Source: Roseiflexaceae bacterium UBA965 (GTDB lineage Bacteria > Chloroflexota > Chloroflexia > Chloroflexales > Roseiflexaceae). From it: a stretch of DNA of 17,510 nt. The DNA lies in assembly GCA_002292925.1 (NCBI GenBank), contig DBCF01000133.1:1-17510 (forward strand), written 5' to 3'. A model generated the notes under the pieces. It had not been told where the DNA came from, searched no databases, and worked only from the letters and a program-made list of their open reading frames with translations. This document shows, piece by piece, positions 7,123 through 13,777 of the stretch; the stretch's first letter is position 1; each line of letters begins with the position of its first letter. A program made the translations under genes and the position numbers.

Positions 7123-8199
7123 TTATGATTTGGGGATGACCACGACGCCCCCACCGTTGTCGGCAGATTGCAAGGCACAAATCAAGGGAATGATAGAATC
7201 AGCCGCCTCGCGGGCATGAATGTCGGCCAAGCGGTTGGCCTGGATTGCGGCGAGGAATTGTTGGGCTTGGGCGACTTCCATCGTGCCGTGCCCGAGGGTC
7301 AAATTACGGGGCAGGCGGGGATTGTACCAATTGGGCACGGTGGCGGGGATCATGCGCCGGGCACCGGCTAGTTTGCGGTGGTAGTAGTAGTTGGTCGTTT
7401 CTTGCATGGGGCCACACTGGTCGCGACTGCGTTCAAACGAGCCATCATTGCCATAGACGCTGTAGTACAGACAGTAGGGGCGTTGCATGCCGTACGAGAC
7501 GGTGATTTTGCAGACGGCGCCGCTGTCGGCCTTAAACAGGGCTACGGTGGTGTGGGTGGTGTGCCAATCCGAGGGTTGGCTGACGTGGTAGGCTTGGACT
7601 TCACCAAAGCGCACCCCCATCAGCCAACGCAAGGTGTCGAGGGCATGCGGGCCACCGCCCAGCAAGGTGGTCTGAGGGGTGGCAGGGTTGATGCGCCAAT
7701 GATCGGCCGGGCGGTCGTCGACGATGTCATGCATATCGTGCAGGTATTCGCCTTCGCCATAAAACAGTGGACCGAGATCGCCGGCACGGAGGAGACCGGC
7801 GATGTCGTGTAAGCATTCGGCGTAGCGCACTTGATTGCCCATCTGGTAGGTCAAGCCGTGCCGTTCGCTGAGGGCGATGATGTGCTGGCATTCGGCAATT
7901 GTGAGCGCCATGGGAATCTCGCAAAGCACGTGTTTGCCGGCGTTGAGCGCCATGATGGTGTGTTGGCCGTGCAGGTGGTCGGGGGTGGCGATAACCACCG
8001 CATCGACGGCGCGATTGGCGAGGACGGCCTCGATATGGTCATAGACGTGGGGGATGTGGTATTGCTGGGCAATGCGTTGCGCGAGTGCGTAATCACTGTC
8101 GCAGACGGCGACTACGGTACTGTCAGGCAGCATCTGGAAGGCCTGTAGATGTGATAATCCTTGCCCGAGGCCGATGATGGCAATGGTGCGTGTTGACAT
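7123..8199 (-). CDS. Gfo/Idh/MocA-type oxidoreductase with altered active site
   Basis: The 358-residue protein has the N-terminal Rossmann fold (IAIIGLGQGLSHL, residues 6-18) and the family C-terminal alpha/beta domain. In this family the EKP lysine and the D-x-G-x-H pair form the usual catalytic set. Here the motif is CEIP, with Ile95 in place of Lys, and GGGPHALD, with Gly181 in place of Asp; only His185 remains. NAD(P) binding looks possible, but ordinary hydride transfer from a sugar alcohol may be changed or lost. CExP variants are known in the family, so a different chemistry is also possible. A strong AGGAG ribosome site precedes ATG 8199. It heads a two-gene unit with the deacetylase-like gene and is divergent from an intact relative at 8299. 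Confidence 0.88.
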   Translation of the reverse strand: MSTRTIAIIGLGQGLSHLQAFQMLPDSTVVAVCDSDYALAQRIAQQYHIPHVYDHIEAVLANRAVDAVVIATPDHLHGQHTIMALNAGKHVLCEIPMALTIAECQHIIALSERHGLTYQMGNQVRYAECLHDIAGLLRAGDLGPLFYGEGEYLHDMHDIVDDRPADHWRINPATPQTTLLGGGPHALDTLRWLMGVRFGEVQAYHVSQPSDWHTTHTTVALFKADSGAVCKITVSYGMQRPYCLYYSVYGNDGSFERSRDQCGPMQETTNYYYHRKLAGARRMIPATVPNWYNPRLPRNLTLGHGTMEVAQAQQFLAAIQANRLADIHAREAADSIIPLICALQSADNGGGVVVIPKS

Positions 8200-8298
8200 G
8201 CTGTTTCTCCTTTGGATGGTGCCATTGTAGCCGAAATTGGACGGTAATATTCTGCGTTACAATACCGGTGTAGTCCGTTTGATACAGAGGAGTATGAT
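8200..8298. promoter_or_regulatory. Shared divergent promoter region of two Gfo/Idh/MocA genes
   Basis: A 99-bp interval must carry promoters for both directions. On the plus strand TTGGAC (8237-8242) and TACAAT (8258-8263) resemble -35 and -10 boxes, though the 15-bp spacer is short. On the minus strand TACAAT (8229 down to 8224) is a possible -10 with no good -35. Ribosome sites for both genes lie at its ends. Co-regulation of the pair is an inference from layout. Confidence 0.4.
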
Positions 8299-9357
8299 AT
8301 GGCACCGTTGAATGTTGCAGTGATTGGCGTCGGTGGGATTGCCCACACGCACATGCCTGGTTGGAAGGCCTCGCCCGATGCAAATGTCGTGGCTGGCGCC
8401 GATATTAACCCCAAAGCCCTCGAAAAATGGGCGGCTGATTATGGCATCAGCCACACCACCACTGACTTCGCCGAGATTTTGCGCAACCCCGACATCGATA
8501 TCGTCGATATCTGCACCCCCAACATGCACCACGCCCCCTTGGCGATTGCCGCCTTGGAAGCAGGCAAGCATGTGATTTGTGAAAAACCGCTCGCCCCCAC
8601 CCCCGACGAAGTACGCAAAATGATTGCTGCTCGCGATAAATCGGGTAAAAAGCTGATGACCGCCCAGCACTTCCGGTTTGCCGGTGTTTCGCAGGCCATG
8701 AAAAAAGAAATCGCCACTGGTGCCCTCGGTGATATCTATCATGCTCGGAGCTGGATGTTGCGCCGCAATGCCTTTATTCCCACTGCTGGTTTTGTCAAAA
8801 AAGAGCTGAGCGGTGGTGGCCCATGTATCGACATCGGCGTGCACGTGCTCGACTTGACCTTGTGGTTGATGGGGCACCCCAAACCAGTGGCAGTCACCGG
8901 TGTGGCCCGCCGCGAATTAACCAAAAAGCCCGGCGCCTTCTCGGTATGGCATCCCGGTAGTATTCCGGCCGACATGGACGTTGAAGACTTTGCTTCGGGT
9001 TTTGTGCGCTTCGAAAACGGCGCCACGCTCGTCATCGAAGTCAGCTGGGCTTTGCACCATGACACCATGGGTGAAGACATGCAAATCTGGTTGTACGGCC
9101 AAGACGGTGGTGCACAATGGCCTAAAGCCGAATTTTTGTCCACCAACTACGAAACGCGCCAGCTCTACAATCGTCAGCTCAAAGTCACCAGCGATCAACT
9201 CGAACCACACGCCCAAGAGTGTGTCGAGTTTGCCAAGGCCGTCGCCAACGATGCCCCATCGCCAGTGCCTGCCGAGCAATCACTGTATGTGATGTCGATC
9301 CTCGATGGGATTTATCGGAGCCAACGCGAAGGTCGCGAAGTGTCGATTACAATCTAA
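8299..9357 (+). CDS. Gfo/Idh/MocA family oxidoreductase
   Basis: The 352-residue protein has an N-terminal NAD(P)-binding Rossmann domain (VAVIGVGGIAHTH, residues 6-18) and a C-terminal substrate domain. The catalytic set is complete: Lys96 in CEKPLAP, with Asp178 and His182 in CIDIGVHVLD. Such enzymes oxidise or reduce sugars, inositols or their derivatives using a nicotinamide cofactor in the cytoplasm; the substrate cannot be read from the sequence. A GAGGAG ribosome site at about 8287-8292 supports ATG 8299. The gene stands alone on its strand and ends at a strong terminator. Its divergent neighbour is a paralog lacking Lys and Asp, so this copy may supply the redox step for the locus. 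Confidence 0.93.
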   Translation: MAPLNVAVIGVGGIAHTHMPGWKASPDANVVAGADINPKALEKWAADYGISHTTTDFAEILRNPDIDIVDICTPNMHHAPLAIAALEAGKHVICEKPLAPTPDEVRKMIAARDKSGKKLMTAQHFRFAGVSQAMKKEIATGALGDIYHARSWMLRRNAFIPTAGFVKKELSGGGPCIDIGVHVLDLTLWLMGHPKPVAVTGVARRELTKKPGAFSVWHPGSIPADMDVEDFASGFVRFENGATLVIEVSWALHHDTMGEDMQIWLYGQDGGAQWPKAEFLSTNYETRQLYNRQLKVTSDQLEPHAQECVEFAKAVANDAPSPVPAEQSLYVMSILDGIYRSQREGREVSITI

Positions 9358-9370
9358 CCAACGACGAATT

Positions 9371-9405
9371 CCCCACGGCGACATATATCGCCGTGGGGGA
9401 TTTTT
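9371..9405 (+). terminator. Rho-independent terminator after the Gfo/Idh/MocA gene
   Basis: Perfect 11-bp arms CCCCACGGCGA (9371-9381) and TCGCCGTGGGG (9388-9398) enclose a 6-base loop, and TTTTT follows at 9401-9405. It starts 13 bp after the stop of the plus-strand gene. The minus-strand side lacks a T-run, so for the convergent gene ending at 9419 it could act only as a stem. Confidence 0.9.
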
Positions 9406-9418
9406 GTGAGGTCATTCC

Positions 9419-10618
9419 TTATTTGGTCGGTTCTTGGTAGGCACCAATTGGCCAAACCCGGAATTCGACGGTTTGACTGCTGTGAGTGTGGTACGTGTCC
9501 ATGTTGGCGACGGTGACGGTTAATTGCTTTGGGACGCCATATTTGTTGGGAATCAAAAAAATCAATTGGCCACCCATACGAGCCCCTGGGGCCACTGTTT
9601 GGGCGAGAAATTCGGTTTTGAGATCGGTGGAATTACTAAGCGCCGACTGCGGTGGATTGCCATCGATATCGGTTAGTTGGAAGTATGTGCGATCAATGTA
9701 GATGCTGGCAGCGCTGGGCTCGCGCATGTTGACAATCAAGACAGACATTGCCACATAGCGTTGACCATCAGGTGCCGGTGCCCCATAAAATTCGGTGAGA
9801 TATTTGAATCCACTTACAGCGACATAAATGCCATCACTACTATGCTCCCAATAGCCGGTATAGGGCATGTGGGAACGAAAGGTGTCAAGGATTGGTTGTG
9901 GAAGTAATACTACGTTATCATTATTTATCGGTGCTGGTGTTGCAACCGGGCTATTGTTTGCCATCTGGAGCTCGCTACCGAGTAACCCGAGTTGGATGCG
10001 ATACGCAAGCGGATTATTGGGGTGGTATTCCATGCGGGCGCGTTCAAACACCTGCACTACGAATGATTCATTACCGATAACTTTGCGGTATGGAGGAGTC
10101 AGTGGCATGCCAAACAATGCCAGACTTTCGGCGTCACTAATTGCTGGATTTCGGTCTTGTTGGAGCCCGTGTCGCTGCCAATATGCCAAAAAATCACCAC
10201 AGGCTTGATAGGGAGTCCCAGCGAAATTTTTGCACTTGAGTGTCGATTTTTCTGTATGCGGCGGATCTACTGCGTCGAGCGTGTCGACATCAACTCCAGC
10301 TAGTGATTCGGCGCCGAGTCGCCCCAACAACACGGTATATGTGTCTGGATTATTGGGATGATACTCGAGTCGGGCGCGTTCAAATTGTTGACCAATAATT
10401 GGAATACCATCTACTGTGAGTGATTGGCTTGCAGCCAGTGGATACCCAAATATCGGTAGACCACCTTGGTTTGTCCAAAACGATACTAACGTAGGGTCAA
10501 TACAAATAGTATTGGTTGTAGCGCAATCTGCTGCCATAACGCTGGTGGTCGGTTGGATTCCCCACCCCAACATGGTAAACACCATTGCACTTAGCCATAA
10601 TTGATGATAACGATACAT
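9419..10618 (-). CDS. Secreted protein: two LGFP-like repeats plus DUF4352-like C-terminal module
   Basis: The 399-residue protein has a signal peptide (hydrophobic to about residue 20, likely cut after VMA near 29). Repeat 1 (about 46-104) reads FWTNQGGLPIFGYPL, then FERARLEYHPNN and LLGRLGAE. Repeat 2 (about 141-217) has CGDFLAYWQRHG, SLALFGMPL, FERARMEYHPNN and LGLLGSE. After a short Pro/Asn linker comes the module shared by four proteins in this window (about 238-391): LPQPILDTF, MPYTGYWEHSSDGIYVAV, FYG, GGQLIFLIP and TVEFRVWPI. Such repeats are common in exported Chloroflexota proteins, with suspected wall or glycan binding. I chose ATG 10618 over a TTG eight codons upstream because it starts directly before the signal peptide; the ribosome site is weak for both. 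Exact role unknown. Confidence 0.85.
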   Translation of the reverse strand: MYRYHQLWLSAMVFTMLGWGIQPTTSVMAADCATTNTICIDPTLVSFWTNQGGLPIFGYPLAASQSLTVDGIPIIGQQFERARLEYHPNNPDTYTVLLGRLGAESLAGVDVDTLDAVDPPHTEKSTLKCKNFAGTPYQACGDFLAYWQRHGLQQDRNPAISDAESLALFGMPLTPPYRKVIGNESFVVQVFERARMEYHPNNPLAYRIQLGLLGSELQMANNSPVATPAPINNDNVVLLPQPILDTFRSHMPYTGYWEHSSDGIYVAVSGFKYLTEFYGAPAPDGQRYVAMSVLIVNMREPSAASIYIDRTYFQLTDIDGNPPQSALSNSTDLKTEFLAQTVAPGARMGGQLIFLIPNKYGVPKQLTVTVANMDTYHTHSSQTVEFRVWPIGAYQEPTK

Positions 10619-10707
10619 AATGCTCAATGAACGCAGGCACAATGGACTACTAGGGTATTGTGTCGATACGTTATGTGTTGATGAATGTAGTAATCATACA
10701 CCAGAAT

Positions 10708-10790
<83 letters not shown>

Positions 10791-10889
10791 ACATATGAAT
10801 GAGGGGCGATTAATGTGCGGCACCCATGCATCAATTGTCGCAGCTACATACGTGTCAGGGCGCCGTGGAACGACATCGAGTGGGGTGAT

Positions 10890-11876
10890 TTAATTTACTG
10901 TTGGCCAGACTCTGAATTCAATGGTTTGGGTATGGAGCACATCTGGTTGATCTGCATTGGTATAGGTGACAATGAGTTGTGCTGGTGCCGCAAATCGTTC
11001 TATGACAAAGATGAGTTGCCCCCCATCTGATTGACTAGGCGCGATGGTGTTTTTCAACAAGGCCTGATCAAGATAAATGTAATCACGGTAAACCGTTGAT
11101 TGCCGACGATCAAGGTCAATTAATTTCATGTTGGCAGGATCTACGATAATTGCCGGCGCATCGGGGCTTCGATTATTCCGAATCGTAATCGAAAAAGTGA
11201 TATATTTCTGAAACGATTCGGCATCGTTACCATAAAACGATTTAATATACTTGAAATTACCAACTGCCATATAGACCCCATCAGCACTTCCCCACCAATA
11301 GCCTTTTTTTGGCATCCCCGAGCGAAATCCATCAAGGATTGAATTGGGTAGTAATACGACTGCGGGTGTTTCTACGGGAGTGGCCGTCGCAGGGATTTCG
11401 GGTGTTACAGTTGCAACTTCGAGTGTCGGTGTGATGGTGGTAGTCGCATAGATTACTTCAGTTGCAACAGGAATCAGTGTCGCGGTTGCTACTGGCATGC
11501 TGGTTTTGACCATCGTGGCGGTAGCGACAATGGTGGCTGTTGGTAATGGTATGGCTGTAGCTGTGGCTGTTGGTACCATGGTGACCATTTGTACCAATTC
11601 GGCACGTTCGAGTAATGCGAGCACTACATCAGCTGCTTGCGTGTCGTTTGGTGCGACGGCATCTGTGGTAGTCGTGATATCGGTTAATGGCGTGACAGTA
11701 GGGCGGATACGCCGGGGGATTTTGATGGGTAATCCAAATAGGGCCAACCCCTGTGTGCGCACTTTGGCTAAATCAGTACCAAATTGTCCGAGTATGCGTT
11801 CGTCTACACGTTTGGCGGGCACAAACAAGGTCAACATGACGGCAAATACCACAAATAACATTACACGATTGAGCAT
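10890..11876 (-). CDS. Exported protein: Thr/Pro-rich linker plus DUF4352-like module
   Basis: Numbered from ATG 11876, it has 328 residues. An N-terminal hydrophobic segment (residues 5-20) is a signal peptide or anchor. RVDERILGQFGT (24-34) matches the same place in the next paralog upstream. GLALFGLPIKIP (43-54) and ALLERAEL (87-94) look like leftovers of the LGFP-like repeat seen intact in the 9419 and 15979 genes. Residues 101-172 form a Thr/Ala/Val/Pro-rich linker. The shared C-terminal module covers about 175-326 (LPNSILDGF, MPKKGYWWGSADGVYMAV, FYG, GGQLIFVIE, QTIEFRVWP). The frame is open up to 11999, but those 41 residues precede the hydrophobic segment and look non-coding, so I chose ATG 11876. 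Likely surface-exposed; function unknown. Confidence 0.82.
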   Translation of the reverse strand: MLNRVMLFVVFAVMLTLFVPAKRVDERILGQFGTDLAKVRTQGLALFGLPIKIPRRIRPTVTPLTDITTTTDAVAPNDTQAADVVLALLERAELVQMVTMVPTATATAIPLPTATIVATATMVKTSMPVATATLIPVATEVIYATTTITPTLEVATVTPEIPATATPVETPAVVLLPNSILDGFRSGMPKKGYWWGSADGVYMAVGNFKYIKSFYGNDAESFQKYITFSITIRNNRSPDAPAIIVDPANMKLIDLDRRQSTVYRDYIYLDQALLKNTIAPSQSDGGQLIFVIERFAAPAQLIVTYTNADQPDVLHTQTIEFRVWPTVN

Positions 11877-12254
11877 TTGGTACTCACTGGCATGGTGATT
11901 TAGGAGAATATCGCCTACGAATGTATGCATTCTTAAGCGATATGTATAATCTATAGTATAGTGTGCTTTTGTTGATAGGAATGGGATTATTGTGAACAAT
12001 ACGATTACATTTTTGTTTATTTATTTATATTTTGAATTATATAATTGTAAAATGTTAACGAAAAACGACGTAGGGGCATCATCAATACTCTTCATACGCG
12101 GGTACGCCACGCCATACTAGCAATGTAGGCCGTTTTTTGCCTACTGATAGCTCTTGTATGCGAAATAGGTGCGATGTGGATTTGGGATGGTAGTGGTCTG
12201 AGGCATCAATACAGGTATGTGCTAGACGCGGCGTATCGAACAATCAAAATGTCC
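11877..12254. other. Intergenic stretch between two secreted paralogs
   Basis: No gene was found. The half near 11877 carries the dyad at 11908-11943. The middle (about 11990-12060) is very AT-rich. A small inverted repeat, GTAGGC (12125-12130) with GCCTAC (12139-12144), has a T-rich loop rather than a trailing T-run. Promoter activity toward 11876 on the minus strand is expected, but no clean -35/-10 pair was identified. Confidence 0.5.
11908..11943. promoter_or_regulatory. 36-bp symmetrical dyad upstream of a secreted-paralog gene
   Basis: Outer arms ATATCGC (11908-11914) and GCGATAT (11937-11943) and inner arms GAATG (11919-11923) and CATTC (11928-11932) are both perfect. Equal 4-base gaps separate them on each side and a 4-base centre joins them. 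The dyad sits 32 bp upstream of ATG 11876, next to an AT-rich stretch that could hold the promoter. It could be an operator for a dimeric regulator or a leader hairpin. Confidence 0.5.
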
Positions 12255-12264
12255 TTATTGGACA
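12246..12264 (-). terminator. Weak terminator-like hairpin over a stop codon
   Basis: On the minus strand TGTCC (12264-12260) and GGACA (12254-12250) form a 5-bp stem with loop AATAA that contains the stop codon of the 12255-13382 gene. TTTT follows at 12249-12246. The stem is short, so this is only a possible terminator. Confidence 0.3.
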
Positions 12265-13382
12265 ATTGGCCAGACGCGTAATTCGATGGTTTGAGTCACC
12301 CGTGAAAGGTAATCATCCATGTTGGCAACACTGACAATGATTTGGGCTGGGGCGGAGTATTTGTGTATCAAAAATACTAATTGGCCGCCGGTCTTTTCGC
12401 CTGGTGCTAATTCGATGGCTTGTAATGGCAAATTCAGGTCATCGCTTCCGAGTGACGCGGCTGATTGACGCCCATCGAGATCAATCATCGTAAAGTTTGT
12501 ACGGTCGACGTAGATGTTTTTTCCATCAGGACCTCGAGTGTTTTTGATGGTTATTGATAACGTCACAAAGCGTTGTTTATCGGGGGCATCTGCACCGTAA
12601 TAACTTTGTAGGTAGCGGAAGCTCCCAACGGCGAGATAGACGCCGTCAGCACTATTTTGCCAATACCCCTTGGGTGGCATATGGGTACGGAATCCGTCGA
12701 GAATATTGCGTGGCAAAATGACAATGTCAGCGGTGGTAGCTGTTTCGGCAGGGACACTAATCGTGGGTTCACTAGTGGGCAGACTCGTGGGTTCGCTGGT
12801 TGGCTCACTGGTGGGTACTACTACTACTGTTGCTTTGGGCACTGCGGTGAGTAGCGGAGATTTGATATTAGTCACTGTTAATGTGACTAATTTTTGGGGG
12901 GTAGTTGATGGCACTTGGGTGACTACTGCTGTTGGTTGTTGCGTGGACTGTATGCGCTGGGTTGGCACTGGGAGATTGTCAGGTGTACTGAATCCCGCAC
13001 CGTAGATTAACCCATAGGGGAATGTCGTGATAATGATTGTGGCTGCCGATGGGGTGGGCTTGCGCATGATCTCATTATCAGGAGTGCTTCCAATCCCGAC
13101 GGTGATGAGATTTTCGTTGATATTGCGCCCAATCTGCCCAAACACAGCCCGCAATTGATCACCGAGATAGGTAGTAACTCCACCACATACCGTATGATCA
13201 ATCGTGTCGCTCGTCACGTCATTTGTGCAAATCCGTTGCGTTGGCGTTGGGTTGGGTGTATTGGGCGTGGGCTGTGGTGTCATGCCAAAACGCCCCGTAA
13301 AGATATGCTCTATGCGCGCTGATGGAAATACAACGCAAAATAAGATGATAAACCCGATCATGAGCATTGTGCGGTTTGACAT
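12255..13382 (-). CDS. Exported protein: low-complexity linker plus DUF4352-like module
   Basis: The 375-residue protein starts with a hydrophobic segment (residues 5-20) acting as signal peptide or anchor. RIEHIFTGRFGM (23-34) aligns with the start of the 10890-11876 paralog. Next is a Pro/Thr-rich stretch TPQPTPNTPNPTPTQ (35-49). A Cys-containing piece, CTNDVTSDTIDHTVCG (52-67), resembles the Cys...VCG entry of the second repeat in the 9419 and 15979 proteins. A long linker ends in four TSEP-like repeats (190-207). The shared C-terminal module spans about 222-374: LPRNILDGF, MPPKGYWQNSADGVYLAV, YYG, GGQLVFLIH, QTIELRVWPI. GAGG lies 6 nt before ATG 13382. The protein is probably anchored or exported; function unknown. 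Confidence 0.83.
   Translation of the reverse strand: MSNRTMLMIGFIILFCVVFPSARIEHIFTGRFGMTPQPTPNTPNPTPTQRICTNDVTSDTIDHTVCGGVTTYLGDQLRAVFGQIGRNINENLITVGIGSTPDNEIMRKPTPSAATIIITTFPYGLIYGAGFSTPDNLPVPTQRIQSTQQPTAVVTQVPSTTPQKLVTLTVTNIKSPLLTAVPKATVVVVPTSEPTSEPTSLPTSEPTISVPAETATTADIVILPRNILDGFRTHMPPKGYWQNSADGVYLAVGSFRYLQSYYGADAPDKQRFVTLSITIKNTRGPDGKNIYVDRTNFTMIDLDGRQSAASLGSDDLNLPLQAIELAPGEKTGGQLVFLIHKYSAPAQIIVSVANMDDYLSRVTQTIELRVWPIVQ
12765..12812 (-). repeat. Four 12-bp tandem units encoding a Thr-Ser-Glu-Pro linker
   Basis: Four diverged 12-bp units (plus-strand forms GGGTTCACTAGT, GGGCAGACTCGT, GGGTTCGCTGGT, TGGCTCACTGGT) encode the repeated TSEP/TSLP linker of the 12255-13382 protein. This is typical of a flexible, possibly wall-spanning spacer. 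Confidence 0.75.
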
Positions 13383-13459
13383 GCGAAGCCTCTATGTAGC
13401 GTAGCCGGATTGCTCACACAATCGACTGCGATATGTGCTATTTGCTAAATCTATCACTT

Positions 13460-13478
13460 CAATCTTTCGCAAAGATTG
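13460..13478. promoter_or_regulatory. Operator-like 19-bp dyad
   Basis: CAATCTTT (13460-13467) and AAAGATTG (13471-13478) are perfect inverted 8-bp arms around CGC. The site lies 78 bp upstream of ATG 13382 on the minus strand and about 300 bp from the divergent kinase start. Its size and symmetry fit a homodimeric repressor or activator site. Confidence 0.5.
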
Positions 13479-13733
13479 TATGAATATGATAGGTTGATTA
13501 TAAATTGTTTTTAGGGATAATGCAAGTTATACAAATATTGGGTTTACATGATTATAATCACAAATATACATACTACATACGTGCGTATTTTTTGTCAAAA
13601 ATATATTACAAATTACAATATTATCGAATGAATAATCTACTACTTTTGTACGTACTATAGAGACTATCGTAATCAGTATCAGTTTTTTATCAGACGATGT
13701 ATAGATTGAATTGGTCGTGCATGCATAAAAATC

Positions 13734-13742
13734 TGCTATGAT
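13734..13742 (+). promoter_or_regulatory. Extended -10 element for the kinase gene
   Basis: TGCTATGAT at 13734-13742 matches an extended -10 (TGn followed by TATGAT), which can work without a good -35. It sits about 36 nt before ATG 13778, and AGGA at about 13768-13771 provides the ribosome site. No convincing -35 is visible. Confidence 0.4.
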
Positions 13743-13777
13743 AAACATACGTAATGCTGATAATAAATTAGGACTTC

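Larger units (their letters stand above)
13383..13777. other. AT-rich divergent intergenic region between secreted paralog and kinase
   Basis: No gene was found in about 395 bp. It holds a perfect dyad at 13460-13478, a TATAAT on the minus strand at 13502-13497 that is far (115 nt) from the start at 13382, and a possible kinase promoter near 13737. A small ATAC/GTAT inverted repeat followed by six T residues (13577-13593) was also seen, with no gene it would terminate. Confidence 0.5.

Noticed and set aside
6403..7128. Plus-strand open frame of 241 codons
   Set aside because: It lies wholly antisense to the well-supported deacetylase-like gene, has no ribosome site or recognisable domain, and reads as a codon-bias shadow.
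7378..7812. Plus-strand open frame of 144 codons
   Set aside because: Antisense to the Gfo/Idh/MocA gene, with a composition typical of a shadow frame.
8257..8877. Minus-strand open frame of 206 codons
   Set aside because: Overlaps the intact Gfo/Idh/MocA gene on the other strand and shows no domain.
12125..12144. Terminator-like inverted repeat GTAGGC/GCCTAC
   Set aside because: The T-run is in the loop rather than after the stem, and the site is about 110 bp beyond the nearest stop.
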